A stretch of 64,000 nucleotides of DNA from Oceanobacillus saliphilus (lineage in GTDB: Bacteria; Bacillota; Bacilli; Bacillales; Amphibacillaceae). The stretch is taken from assembly GCF_023522835.1 (NCBI RefSeq), contig NZ_JALCZU010000010.1, forward strand, positions 120,165 through 184,164. The letters run 5' to 3'. Under the pieces are notes generated by a model. The model was given only the letters and a program-made list of their open reading frames with translations, was not told the DNA's origin and ran no database searches. A program made the position numbers and the translations under genes. Position 1 is the first letter of the stretch. Every line of letters starts with the position of its first letter. Of this stretch, positions 34,722 through 43,721 are shown one piece after another.

Positions 34722-36140
34722 TTAACCTTCCTGTTTTGCTGTAATCTCGAAAAATTTATCATGCAATTTTCGAACAACAATTTTATTTTCTTTCTTTTCA
34801 ATTTTATTAAGCTTATTAAAAAAACTTTCTATTTCTTCGCCCGTAAGGTCTGGGAATTTCTGTTTAACAATTGTGTTTTCACGATAAACTTTTTTATTTA
34901 ATTCTTTCTTAAGTTTAGATAGTAACTCTTTATTTAAAACTATATTATCACTCGGATAATCATTATTTATTATAATCCCATTTAGAATATTCAGTATAAT
35001 TTTATAGGAATAATTTACATCTCCATTGGCATAATGCTTCGATAACAATGTTATTTTTTTCTCTTCGTCAAACTTATCATCGCCAAATTTATAATTCTCC
35101 ATATCATGATCAATTATATTAAATAGATTTCTTATATTGTATACTTTAATACTGAGTTCATTGGGTAAATCATATTTAGCATACTTGGTAGTTATATATG
35201 AAACAACAGGCTTTTCAAGCAAAAAACTCTCAACGCCAGTGGTACAACCACTGTGAATAATAAGTTTAGAAGCCAATATCCAGTTAATGACATTACCTTC
35301 CTGTACAACGAATACGTTTTTGCAACCCATCAAGTCCTGTGTATAAACACTAAATTTTTCACTTGGGTGAGGGCGAACTACAATGTTGGTCTTTGGGTAC
35401 CTTTTACTTATCTCTTTTATCATAATAATAAAATTTTTATATTCAGTTAACATGTTATTTGTCATGTTTTCACCATAAACATTTCCTAATCTATTAAAAA
35501 TCTTTTCATTAATAGTTCCGTTGTCATCAACTGCCTTCGTGTATAAAGGAAATTTAGTGTTCACAAGAATAAAAGATCCATATTGGTCTTTTATTTTTGC
35601 AACTTTATCATCGAATAGGACTCTATATTTTTTCTTTAACAGGTCAAAACGCGGATTTCCTGTTATATAACATTTCTTTTCAACAAACGGGTATGCATTT
35701 GTTAATGTATTTTTTTGAACTTCTCCCCAGCAAAATTCATAATTAAGAATACTTAAGCTTTTTTGATCGACATGTTTAGCTAAATACAAATCCTTCTCAG
35801 TTAGGGGGAAACCTTCCTCTTCCAGGTTAACTGATATATGACCATTATCCTTAGCAATTTTAAATCTTCTCAATTTATCTTTACTACTGTAACCCTTATC
35901 AAGAAAAATCCCTTTTGGCAAAAATTCCAGTGCCTCTTCGACCAATTCAGATAAACCTAATACCACATTATAATTCTCTTGAGCTGCATAATAAGCAAGA
36001 AGTAATTTTGCATCTATTTCTCTCACTTTAGTTTCAATTGGTAGGAATAACCATTTATTTTTGCTTTTTTTTCTTTCCATGTTATTCCGCTTCTTCATTT
36101 TTATTTCCATCATATCTACCAGTTTCGCTTTAGGTTTCAT
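34722..36140 (-). CDS. Surface carbohydrate biosynthesis protein, paralogue 1
   Basis: 472 residues. N-terminal WLFLPIETKVREIDAKLLLA is the signature of proteins annotated as surface carbohydrate biosynthesis proteins; the core has TGNPRFDLLKKKY, TNIVVRPHPSEKF and a CDP-glycerol-transferase-like LIIHSGCTTGVESFLLEKPV, suggesting a GT-B glycosyltransferase. C-terminal 100 residues are highly charged. AAGGAG precedes the ATG. A close paralogue lies at 38209. Predicted to transfer or assemble an unusual sugar on the cell or spore surface. Confidence 0.75.
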   Translation of the reverse strand: MKPKAKLVDMMEIKMKKRNNMERKKSKNKWLFLPIETKVREIDAKLLLAYYAAQENYNVVLGLSELVEEALEFLPKGIFLDKGYSSKDKLRRFKIAKDNGHISVNLEEEGFPLTEKDLYLAKHVDQKSLSILNYEFCWGEVQKNTLTNAYPFVEKKCYITGNPRFDLLKKKYRVLFDDKVAKIKDQYGSFILVNTKFPLYTKAVDDNGTINEKIFNRLGNVYGENMTNNMLTEYKNFIIMIKEISKRYPKTNIVVRPHPSEKFSVYTQDLMGCKNVFVVQEGNVINWILASKLIIHSGCTTGVESFLLEKPVVSYITTKYAKYDLPNELSIKVYNIRNLFNIIDHDMENYKFGDDKFDEEKKITLLSKHYANGDVNYSYKIILNILNGIIINNDYPSDNIVLNKELLSKLKKELNKKVYRENTIVKQKFPDLTGEEIESFFNKLNKIEKKENKIVVRKLHDKFFEITAKQEG

Positions 36141-36454
36141 ATAACTACAACTCCTTCAAAATTCTAAATAATTCTTATTTATGCCTGATCTTATGAATAA
36201 AGATTTAATTGATCATTAAAACCTAAAATATATAGTAATTCTATATCAACATCGTTTGCAGTGAGAGTGGCAGGTTTGTAGCACGAACCGTAATACCGCC
36301 AGCTTTTAGCTTACTACATTTTGATATAACACCTTCCGGGAACTAGGAGATACTTTTTTCTTAGTTGCCTTCATTGCGCATTTCCACGGTTCTTTATTGA
36401 AAACATCCTTCCATTATTAGAAAATCCTTTGTAAGCCTATGTCCATAGAATTAA
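36141..36454. other. Intergenic, possible short coding relics
   Basis: The minus strand contains short open runs (for example KEPWKCAMKATKKKVSPSSR and KLKAGGITVRATNLPLSL) in different frames, suggesting decayed coding sequence, but no family can be assigned. Confidence 0.25.
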
Positions 36455-37459
36455 TTAATATAGATCAGTTTCCTTTAGCAATACACGTAACTCCTTAACC
36501 TTTAATGGTGGTTGACCCGTGGAACTGTACGTCCCTGGAGTTGCTTTTTTAGCATTACTGTAAATTACTTTCATGTTTGAATTCCCAGATATGATGTACA
36601 TATCAGACAATTCCCATGCCACTTCTGATTCGTCATAGGTCATTAATTCTTCAAACATCTTTTCCCCAGGTCTTAGCCCCATTACTTCTACATCGATTTC
36701 TTCACGTTTCAACGAATATTTTTTACACGTTTCCTCTATTATTATATCTGCCAAGTCCCCTAATTGGACAACAGGCATTTTTAATACAAAAACCTCTCCA
36801 CCCTTTGCTTCCTTGAGAGCTTTTATCGTTAAATGTGTGGCCTGACTCAGTGACATCATAAAACGTGTCATACTTTTATCTGTAACTGTGATTTTCTTAT
36901 CCTTTAAAACCTGCTCTTTAAACAGGGGAATCACCGACCCCCTCGATCCCATGACATTTCCGAACCTTACACTTGCGAATATCGTTTGACCTTCAGCTTT
37001 GCTATATTCAGCTGAAGAAATCAATCTTTCTGCAATAAGTTTTGTTGCGCCATACGTATTAGTTGGAGAGATTGCTTTATCAGAACTTGTAAATATTACT
37101 TTTTTTGCATTTTGGGAAATTGCAGCTTTAATCACATTCTTAGTTCCATGGACATTGGTCCTTACAGCTTCATATGGATTATACTCACATGAATCCACGT
37201 GCTTCATCGCAGCCAGATGGAATACATAATCAATGTCTTGCATAGCAGCAAACAAACTATCATAATCACGTATATCGCCAATTATAAAACGCAATTTATC
37301 ATTCTTACCTAATTCATTTTGTAGTTGGTGTTGCTTATATTCATCTCGGCTGAATATCCTGATAACCTTAGGATTTTCTTTTATGATAGAATGAACGATA
37401 CTTTTGCCTATCGTTCCGGTACCTCCGATAACTAATAATTTTTTTCCACTAAAATACAC
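36455..37459 (-). CDS. pseB: UDP-GlcNAc 4,6-dehydratase, PseB/CapD-like
   Basis: 334 residues. Extended SDR: IGGTGTIGKSI (NADP loop, 11-21), HLAAMKHVDSCEYNP and TSSDKAISPTNTYGATK, in which D127, K128, Y136 and K140 correspond to the catalytic Asp-Lys-Tyr-Lys set of inverting PseB. LRPGEKMFEEL near the C-terminus is also family-typical. It begins the pseudaminic-acid route from UDP-GlcNAc. Start GTG after AGGA. It lies 12 kb from pseC, so the pathway is split across transcription units. Confidence 0.85.
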   Translation of the reverse strand: MYFSGKKLLVIGGTGTIGKSIVHSIIKENPKVIRIFSRDEYKQHQLQNELGKNDKLRFIIGDIRDYDSLFAAMQDIDYVFHLAAMKHVDSCEYNPYEAVRTNVHGTKNVIKAAISQNAKKVIFTSSDKAISPTNTYGATKLIAERLISSAEYSKAEGQTIFASVRFGNVMGSRGSVIPLFKEQVLKDKKITVTDKSMTRFMMSLSQATHLTIKALKEAKGGEVFVLKMPVVQLGDLADIIIEETCKKYSLKREEIDVEVMGLRPGEKMFEELMTYDESEVAWELSDMYIISGNSNMKVIYSNAKKATPGTYSSTGQPPLKVKELRVLLKETDLY

Positions 37460-38066
37460 ATAAGTTCCTACTCTCTTTATTTAAATATTTGTTAACAGCA
37501 AGTGCTTTTTCCAAAAAACAGTAAAAATGACACATTCAATTTCTAAGATAGTAACAGATGATTTTCTGCTAAAACCGTTCACGTTCTGTGAAGACCGCCT
37601 ATTGGAAAGGGAAAATGCTTTTCCTTCGTACTCATGTTAACTGCATACGCTTCGCTCGAATTTCCCGGTCATTCTATTCAACTTTAAACAAGGACTTTAA
37701 ACAAATTTATCCTTGTACAGTGTAATAATATATATATTCAAAAAGAGAATATCAGTTAGAGACGCTAACCTACTAATTACTTTTTTATTTTCGGATTCAA
37801 ATTTTTAAATCAGAAGGGAAATAAGCCTCCATATCTTTAGCTTGTAAAGAGTGAGATCATAGTCCCTTGTTTAAAATTCGGAGCGATCGTCATAATTTCC
37901 AAGCTCTTAAGCTATTTATGTTTACAATCATCCTTCGTATAAACATATTAACTAAATTAGAACTAGTAAAAGCGGATTCATTACATATGCTGCAATAAAA
38001 TTGCAACGGAAATTTACTTCTTCAAAGTTTCCCCTTCCAATCCATGTGACACTTTTATGAACTAAT
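37460..38066. other. Intergenic, upstream region of pseB
   Basis: No ORF with support. Contains several short inverted repeats (for example AAAGGGAAAATGC/GCATTTTCC-like at 37605-37635). No promoter could be singled out. Confidence 0.3.
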
Positions 38067-38101
38067 AAAAAAACCCAATTTCTCAATGTTAAGAAATTGG
38101 G
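38067..38101 (-). terminator. Terminator of surface carbohydrate paralogue 2
   Basis: CCCAATTTCT (38074-38083) pairs perfectly with AGAAATTGGG (38092-38101); the minus strand continues with a run of seven T. Confidence 0.85.
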
Positions 38102-38208
38102 AGTTACTATTTGATTTAACTTAACATAAAATTTTTAACTTGTTGCGGTATTAGAATATTAATGAAAATGTTACAATCTTTAATACGCTATGTTTTCATT
38201 CATTTCAA

Positions 38209-39483
38209 TTAAATCATTTTTGATTGAATTTCAAACAAATTCTTTCCTAACTTCTTTATAAGAATACGACTCCTTGTGCCCTCTAACTTATCTAACTTGT
38301 CAAAGATATCCTTTATTTCTTCTTTGGATAAGGCGGAAAAGAAATGCTTTACGCTCTTATTTTCTTTTAAGTGGAATGTCTTTTGGGGCGGAGAAAATGT
38401 TCTATGTACTGGAAATAATTTAATGGTATTTAATAAACGTACGATATTTTCATATGAGAAACTGTTATTTGACCGATCGTAATAATGGATTAGCTCTTTT
38501 TCGCTCTGCTCGATTTGCTGCTTATATTCACTATTCGTGAAAATATTCTTAAGTAACATATTTTCTAATGTCGTATTAACTTCTTCAGTACACGTAGCCT
38601 TAACCCCTAATTTATTCGGAAGCTCCACATCATACTCATTTGAGGTAATAGGAATATAGGAAATTATTGGCTTTCCAAGCAAAAAAGCCTCAATACTTGA
38701 TGTGCATCCATTGTGTATAACTATTTCAGCAGCCATAAGCCACTTAATAATGTTCCCTTCATGAATTACATGTACATTATTGTAGGAGGAAAATGCTTTA
38801 CGGTAAGAATCAAAGTTTTCACCTGGATGTGGCCTTATGATAAAATTGATATGAGGAAATCTTTCACACGCAACTTTTATCATTTCCAGAAAACTTCCAT
38901 ATAATTTCTTAAAATACATGAAGTTGTCTTTTATCTTTCCATTAAAGGAGTTATATATTGAAAACCTTGTATTAATTAAAATAAACTCACCATAGCTACT
39001 TCTTATGCGTTCAACATCCTCCTTATACAGCGTTTTGAACTTTGGTTTTAATAAATCAAACCTTGGATTCCCTACAACATGGCACTTCTGCCTATAATCT
39101 GGATTATTATTAGTAATAACCTCTTTTTGAAATGTCCCCCAGCAAAATTCCTGCGTTACTAAATTAAGCATATCTAGTTTCATTCTGTCGTTTATGTATT
39201 GCGTTGTATCATTTAAAAGTAACCCTTCTTCATCCAATTCAACTACTTTATGGCCATTAACGTTTGCATTCGTTATAATCCTTTTTCTGAAACCTTGAGG
39301 GTAACCTTTTGAAAAGAAAATACCTTTAGGATACACTACTGATGCTAATTCGACCATCTTATGTTCACCTATGACTACATGGTAGCCTTCCCTCACTGCG
39401 TAGTAAGCTAAAAGTAACTTTGCATCCATTTCCCTAACTTTTATTTCCACTGGCAAGTATAACCATCCTTTGTAGTTTACCAC
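38209..39483 (-). CDS. Surface carbohydrate biosynthesis protein, paralogue 2
   Basis: 424 residues, paralogous to 34722-36140: shared WLYLPVEIKVREMDAKLLLA, EFCWGTFQKEVITN, GNPRFDLLKPKF, NFIIRPHPGENF, IVIHNGCTSSIEAFLLGKP and the end block EIKDIFDKLDKLE...LFEI. GT-B/CDP-glycerol-transferase-like domain suggests a surface glycosyltransferase. Start GTG after AGGAGG. Separate from its paralogue by the pseB gene; a weak TTGACA/GATAAA promoter lies at 39551-39580. Confidence 0.75.
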   Translation of the reverse strand: MVNYKGWLYLPVEIKVREMDAKLLLAYYAVREGYHVVIGEHKMVELASVVYPKGIFFSKGYPQGFRKRIITNANVNGHKVVELDEEGLLLNDTTQYINDRMKLDMLNLVTQEFCWGTFQKEVITNNNPDYRQKCHVVGNPRFDLLKPKFKTLYKEDVERIRSSYGEFILINTRFSIYNSFNGKIKDNFMYFKKLYGSFLEMIKVACERFPHINFIIRPHPGENFDSYRKAFSSYNNVHVIHEGNIIKWLMAAEIVIHNGCTSSIEAFLLGKPIISYIPITSNEYDVELPNKLGVKATCTEEVNTTLENMLLKNIFTNSEYKQQIEQSEKELIHYYDRSNNSFSYENIVRLLNTIKLFPVHRTFSPPQKTFHLKENKSVKHFFSALSKEEIKDIFDKLDKLEGTRSRILIKKLGKNLFEIQSKMI

Positions 39484-39870
39484 TGTTATGTAACCTCCTA
39501 TTTCGTCATAAATCTTTAGTTACGGCATATTACTTTCAGAAGATAGAACTTTTATCTTTGTTCATCATTTAGTTTGTCAAGATATTCTTTCATATAACTG
39601 ACAGAAATGAATTAGAGAAATCGGAAACCCTTCTAAATTCTGCTTTTTAATACATATGCATGAAAATCAAACGTTATCACTGTTATCGTTGCTTGATAAA
39701 AAACTGTACATGAAGGAATGAAAGTTGAAAATATATCCACTTGCTAAATTTTCTTATTCCTGTTTCATCAAGTGTTTTTGCATGATGTAGCGTACGCATG
39801 CTTTGCAACTCAAAAACAGATTCCGCTTGTGGTGGAGAATCGGTTTTGTATTACGAAGACACTACAAAAT
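39484..39870. other. Intergenic, weak promoter only
   Basis: On the minus strand TTGACA (39575-39580) and GATAAA (39551-39556) are 18 bases apart; the same bases also read as a short peptide MKEYLDKLNDEQR, so the promoter call is uncertain. Nothing else was recognised. Confidence 0.3.
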
Positions 39871-40248
39871 TTAGGTTGTAATATCAGTGGTTGATGATGA
39901 CGTGAAATTAACAACATCAAGGACAATAGGACTCCCTGCTATAATTGAACCGCCTCCAGCTGGAACATCAATAGCTAATGATCCTGCTGGGCCTGCAGTA
40001 TACGTTGACAAACCTTCCATTTGTACCACGCCATTAACATATACGTTGAAGTAACTGTTGTCTGTGGCTAATGTTGGAAGCTCCATTGCGGCTGTACCAT
40101 CATTTTGGAAAAAGCTAGTTGCATCAATCGTTAAGGTACTTCCAGCTGAAGTTTCAGTTGGTGTTTCATAAAAAAACTTTGCAGAATCAGGGTCGACGTT
40201 GGTTGTAACCGTTCCCTCAATTTGCAACTTCATAAGTTGAAGGGCCAT
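39871..40248 (-). CDS. DUF4183 spore-surface-type protein
   Basis: 125 residues from ATG 40248, eight bases after GAGGTG; a longer frame to 40344 lacks support. MALQLMKLQIEGTVTTNVDP, KFFYETPTETSAGSTLTIDA, NSYFNVYVNGVVQMEGLSTY and IIAGSPIVLDVVNFT are the DUF4183 pattern, an all-beta module common in Bacillaceae and frequently near spore-surface genes. No signal peptide. A CATATAGTA (sigma-K -10 type) lies 37 bases upstream, shared with the decayed paralogue at 40345. Confidence 0.82.
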   Translation of the reverse strand: MALQLMKLQIEGTVTTNVDPDSAKFFYETPTETSAGSTLTIDATSFFQNDGTAAMELPTLATDNSYFNVYVNGVVQMEGLSTYTAGPAGSLAIDVPAGGGSIIAGSPIVLDVVNFTSSSTTDITT

Positions 40249-40284
40249 CGTGTTTTCACCTCTACTTTCATTTAGTTTCAATGT

Positions 40285-40293
40285 TACTATATG
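40285..40293 (-). promoter_or_regulatory. Sigma-K-like -10 element of the DUF4183 gene
   Basis: CATATAGTA fits CATAnnnTA exactly and sits 37 bases before the start. A convincing -35 (AC core) at 16 bases is not evident. Confidence 0.4.
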
Positions 40294-40344
40294 AAAGGAG
40301 CGTTTATATGCTTGGACAGAGGCTAGGGTTTCATAGAAAATCAA

Positions 40345-40660
40345 CTAATATCTGAAAGTTTAATGGTAATAAATTGCAGAATTATAGGAGCACCTTGTGG
40401 GGGAAGATCACTGGATTAAAGGATTAAATATCCCTCCTTGACATCATAAAGAATTTCCGGTTGAAGAACACCATTGACAAAGAGATTATAGTATGACACC
40501 TCTGATGGATTAAGAATTCCGCATTGTCCGTATTCCGTTAATTCATCTTCATTGGTGTAAATCCGACTCTTACCATCCAATAAGGCAAAATATCTGGTGG
40601 TTCATGTTTTTCCCATGAGGATATGGGCTGTTCATGAACTATATTATTTTTCTTCATCAT
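40345..40660 (-). pseudogene. Frameshifted DUF4183 paralogue
   Basis: From ATG 40660 (GGGGGA upstream) [20 protein letters not shown] is followed by a shifted frame [57 protein letters not shown], stop, [36 protein letters not shown] is the family core. One frameshift and one stop disable it. It has its own CATATAGTA at 40697-40705. Confidence 0.82.
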
Positions 40661-40696
40661 ATTGTATTCCCCCTTCGAGTAAAGGGTTTGTTAGTT

Positions 40697-40705
40697 TACT
40701 ATATG
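40697..40705 (-). promoter_or_regulatory. Sigma-K-like -10 element of the decayed DUF4183 gene
   Basis: TTCATATAGTAA is identical over 12 bases to the element upstream of the intact DUF4183 gene, at a similar distance (37 bases) from the start codon. Confidence 0.35.
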
Positions 40706-40783
40706 AATAATTGGCAAAAGTGATTAGGCAGTTATAACATAAACGCTTCTTAAAAATTCTTTTTAAAATGAAAAGACATTCCA

Positions 40784-40842
40784 TTAGAAAACTTAGCTAT
40801 CATCACGCCTTTCGGTGACAGCTTTAGTTATACTTTTGCAGG
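40784..40842. repeat. Dispersed hairpin repeat, copy C
   Basis: TTAGAAAACTTAGCTATCA, then GCCTTTCGG and TGACAGCTTTAG, TTATAC. AGCT-TCA pairs with TGA-AGCT. Same layout as copies A, B and D. Confidence 0.6.
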
Positions 40843-40960
40843 TAGGAGTGTTTTATTTCTTTGTTTCTGCCAAAAAGGAGGATTTCTCTCACAATTGCTT
40901 TTATTTAATTACAAACTATACGAAGAATCAAGTACCCCTAACTCTGATATTAATCCCATG

Positions 40961-41281
40961 CTACGATCTTTCTTTTAATATATTAATGACTTCTTCAAAC
41001 GCTATTTTATTTTCCTCAATCATAGCGTCCATATAAGGGAAAATTTCTTCAAGAATAGATGCTTCGGCATCGACATTCTTAAGATTTTGAAATGGATGAT
41101 TATCTAAGTGCGTAAGGATAAAAGTGATAATTATTTGAAGTGTTTTATTTTCTAAAAAGACGAAACTATTATCTTCTTCCAAATCTTCCTTCTTTACTTC
41201 TTTTATGTTTTTCTTTAGATAATCACGAATCAACTGTTTAATTAGTAATTGCTGGTCTTGATTGTTTTGGCTACTATTCAT
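40961..41281 (-). CDS. Unknown acidic protein, spore locus
   Basis: 106 residues, rich in E, D, K, N and I, helical, without signal or membrane segment (LLIKQLIRDYLKKNIKEVKK; NKTLQIIITFILTHLDNHPF). Its ATG overlaps the last eight bases of the upstream gene, with GGAGG in that gene's end, so translation is coupled. No family recognised; context suggests a spore-surface or assembly role. Confidence 0.65.
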   Translation of the reverse strand: MNSSQNNQDQQLLIKQLIRDYLKKNIKEVKKEDLEEDNSFVFLENKTLQIIITFILTHLDNHPFQNLKNVDAEASILEEIFPYMDAMIEENKIAFEEVINILKERS

Positions 41282-41843
41282 TCTTATCCTCCTTAACTAA
41301 TTTACCACTAACATTGATTTGGTTGAGAGCGCCAATTCCATCTTTAACCTCATCCCCATAGGTAAACCCCATAATACTACCTGCATAGGATGATTCCGGA
41401 ATCCATTTCACTTGAAAGTTTGTAAAAGAGATCGTTTCAGAAGGGTTGAGTACACGTTTTTCAGACGGTTTTAGCCAATATTCCTGTTTATCCAAAGGTT
41501 CATTCATTCGCTCCCATGCATTTGTTAATCTCATTTTTTGCTTGGAATCCTTATATATATATTTCCCAGAAAAATCGAAAGGAGAATCTGGGGACAATTT
41601 TATACAAATGTATGGGTTCGTGAGTGGTCTTGTGCCCAAATTCTGGATGTGAAAAGAACCAAGGCTAAAATTCTCGTGTCCCCGTTCATGTAAAACATTT
41701 AAGGAATATGTAAAATAGCAGATAACTTGAAAATTCTGCGGTGCTTTCATTTCCGTTATCAAGGATTTTATTTCCTTCAGATATGAAGTGTTCATTTCTT
41801 GCAATTCAGCAAATTTCTCTCGTATCTCATCCGTTCTCTTCAT
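41274..41843 (-). CDS. Unknown beta-rich protein, spore locus
   Basis: 189 residues from ATG 41843, which follows GGAGGTG at eight bases; a longer frame to 41948 is unsupported. Short N-terminal coiled segment (about 1-35) then a beta-rich domain: NFQVICYFTYSLNVLHERGH, FSLGSFHIQNLGTRPLTNPY, LNPSETISFTNFQVKW. No signal peptide. Coupled with 40961. Lies directly downstream of the SPOCS-like gene, 67 bases away, so probably in the same sporulation-expressed unit. Confidence 0.68.
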   Translation of the reverse strand: MKRTDEIREKFAELQEMNTSYLKEIKSLITEMKAPQNFQVICYFTYSLNVLHERGHENFSLGSFHIQNLGTRPLTNPYICIKLSPDSPFDFSGKYIYKDSKQKMRLTNAWERMNEPLDKQEYWLKPSEKRVLNPSETISFTNFQVKWIPESSYAGSIMGFTYGDEVKDGIGALNQINVSGKLVKEDKNE

Positions 41844-41910
41844 TAAATAATTCACCTCCAAAAAAATAAAGAGAGGAGTCTTTCCTCTCTTTAATACATA
41901 TGCTGGAAAC

Positions 41911-42609
41911 TTAATCATCAGTACCGTTATATCGGTCGTGAAAATCATGACCTTTATTATCGGTCGGGAAAACTACTGGGCACTGAAGGGGTATTGTCGG
42001 TGCAGGGCATGGCGGGATTGGAAGTACATCCCTTGGTTGACAGAAATCAGCGACAATTTCAAGCGTTACATCAAAAGTTGATTGGATGCTTTGGCATAGA
42101 CGAACAGAAACTGTCACATCAAGTTCATCTGGAATTCCAGTTGTTGTAGGATCACAAACAGCTGTACATACAAAGCAATCTAAATCTGTGTATGTTACAT
42201 TAACATCTGTATCCTCTGGTGCACAGAGAATCACTTGTTCACAACGCGTGAATTCTGCAGTACCGACTTCTACAGTCGCCCCTCCAAGTGCTGGTATTAA
42301 GTCTACAAAAATGGTTACTTCAAAAGTTTTGCGAATGTTCACCAGTTGAAGCATTACCTGTTTGCCATCGATAACAAATGGCTGATCTACTCGATCTAAA
42401 ATATCAAAACCAATAGGCTCAACTGTACAAGTAACGGTATCAATATCAATATCGGGACACTCTAATGGAGCGCCAGTAATAGGGCTATCCGGCAATTCCA
42501 AGTCAGTCAAACTCAAATCAAATGTTGCTTCGTTAAGAACCCAGTCATATACCTTCTGTGTGTTAATACATAGGAGTTCCTGACCCCCGTTTAAATTTTT
42601 TGCTTGCAT
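41911..42609 (-). CDS. SPOCS/DUF3794-like spore-surface protein
   Basis: 232 residues from ATG 42609 (GGAGGTG upstream). ELLCINTQKVYDWVLNEATF, then a first beta module with IGFDILDRVDQPFVIDGKQV and a second with DVTVSVRLCQSIQSTFDVTL, nine-plus cysteines (CPDIDIDTVTCTV, CEQVILC, DLDCFVCTAVC, PPCPAP, LQCPVV). Cys-rich two-module layout suggests a disulfide-linked outer coat or exosporium protein. A good sigma-K-like promoter precedes it. Family name is by resemblance. Confidence 0.65.
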   Translation of the reverse strand: MQAKNLNGGQELLCINTQKVYDWVLNEATFDLSLTDLELPDSPITGAPLECPDIDIDTVTCTVEPIGFDILDRVDQPFVIDGKQVMLQLVNIRKTFEVTIFVDLIPALGGATVEVGTAEFTRCEQVILCAPEDTDVNVTYTDLDCFVCTAVCDPTTTGIPDELDVTVSVRLCQSIQSTFDVTLEIVADFCQPRDVLPIPPCPAPTIPLQCPVVFPTDNKGHDFHDRYNGTDD

Positions 42610-42651
42610 AATTGCAAACACCTCCGAATAAGATTTTGTTTCTTTCATTTG

Positions 42652-42680
42652 TAGCATATGAGCAGATGTACCAAACCGTA
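42652..42680 (-). promoter_or_regulatory. Sigma-K-like promoter of the SPOCS-like gene
   Basis: TACG (42677-42680), exactly 16 bases, then CATATGCTA (42652-42660) fits mACm-N16-CATAnnnTA with one mismatch in each flank of the -35. It lies 43 bases before the ATG. Late mother-cell expression would suit a coat protein. Confidence 0.5.
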
Positions 42681-42921
42681 TAATGAATTAGCGGAATTAC
42701 CATGATATTTACCACGTTGGGCGAATATCAGAGTTACAACGGTTCCGGTACTCCGTGCAATCGAACATCACACATGACTTTCTTTTAGCTTAAAGGCACT
42801 ATACGATGCATAGGAATAGAACAACGGAAGTTCATAAGTTCAGCAATTAAAATCTGCACATTTGTCACGTATTGGTGTTTCATCAATAGTATATTAATGT
42901 GCTGTAAAAGGGTGAATGCTG

Positions 42922-43707
42922 ATGTATCGATATAAACTTTATAACACTGATGAAGTAGAAAAATTAGAATGGGAGCTTGCTATCTACAAGCAGACGTTGG
43001 AAACAATAAAATCGCGAGATGAGGTGACCGAATATCTTAAGACGAAAAGTGAGTTTAATGATTTAAAATTAAAATTTACAAAAATAAAAGGAGAAATGAA
43101 GATTATGGAAGAAAACCATCAACGAACAATAATGGATTATGAACAGGAAAAACAATTTCTCTCATCCCGAATTGATGAAGTTAGTGATTCATTAGGTCAA
43201 CTAAAGCTAGATGTTAATAAGGTGATAGATATAGTCGATCAAATGCATTTTACGGAACTAATCGAAAAAATGAATCAAGTGATGAACAAACAGGATGATC
43301 ATTTAGTGGAAACAAAAATTAAAATCGAAAGGCTGAAAGAAGAAATAATGCAATTAAAAGAACATATGCAATCAAATGTTCAACTACCTGAAACAACCAA
43401 TCAACCACCAGCACCAAGAAAATCTGAATACAGACAATTACAAAACATGCTTCAATCTCCTAACTATGTAGAGCAAACAGTAACCCCAAAAAAAAATAAC
43501 ATGATAAATACTCAAAATTCTAAACGTCCAATGTTAAACAATCAAACATTTTATAAAAAAAACGCTTCTGGTAACATTCAAAACAACGTCTCGATGGGTC
43601 AAGGAAAAAAGACTTTCCGACATTCTCAGTATGAGTTAAATAAAAATATCATTACGCGGACTACCCCTTCAAGAAATAATGAAGAAAAAAAAAAGGTAAA
43701 AACGTAG
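42922..43707 (+). CDS. Coiled-coil protein, probable spore protein (5' part of a frameshifted ORF)
   Basis: 261 residues. Residues 5-155 form long coiled coil (EKLEWELAIYKQTLETIKSR; LKLKFTKIKGEMKIMEENHQ; ERLKEEIMQLKEHMQ), then a disordered N/Q/K-rich tail. GGGTG lies seven bases before ATG 42922. The frame ends at TAG 43707, just after an A10 run (43685-43694). A -1 shift at A-AAA-AAG (43689-43695) would continue without a stop through 43722-44036, giving about 370 residues. Divergent from the SPOCS-like gene. No named family. Confidence 0.65.
   Translation: MYRYKLYNTDEVEKLEWELAIYKQTLETIKSRDEVTEYLKTKSEFNDLKLKFTKIKGEMKIMEENHQRTIMDYEQEKQFLSSRIDEVSDSLGQLKLDVNKVIDIVDQMHFTELIEKMNQVMNKQDDHLVETKIKIERLKEEIMQLKEHMQSNVQLPETTNQPPAPRKSEYRQLQNMLQSPNYVEQTVTPKKNNMINTQNSKRPMLNNQTFYKKNASGNIQNNVSMGQGKKTFRHSQYELNKNIITRTTPSRNNEEKKKVKT
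43685..43695 (+). other. Candidate -1 slippery site or homopolymer indel
   Basis: Ten A then G; in the incoming frame the last codons are AAA AAG, i.e. the dnaX-type heptamer A-AAA-AAG. A small hairpin GAGG-AAAAT-CCTC follows 12 bases later (43707-43719). Transcriptional slippage on A10 would have the same effect. Confidence 0.5.
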
Positions 43708-43721
43708 AGGAAAATCCTCCC

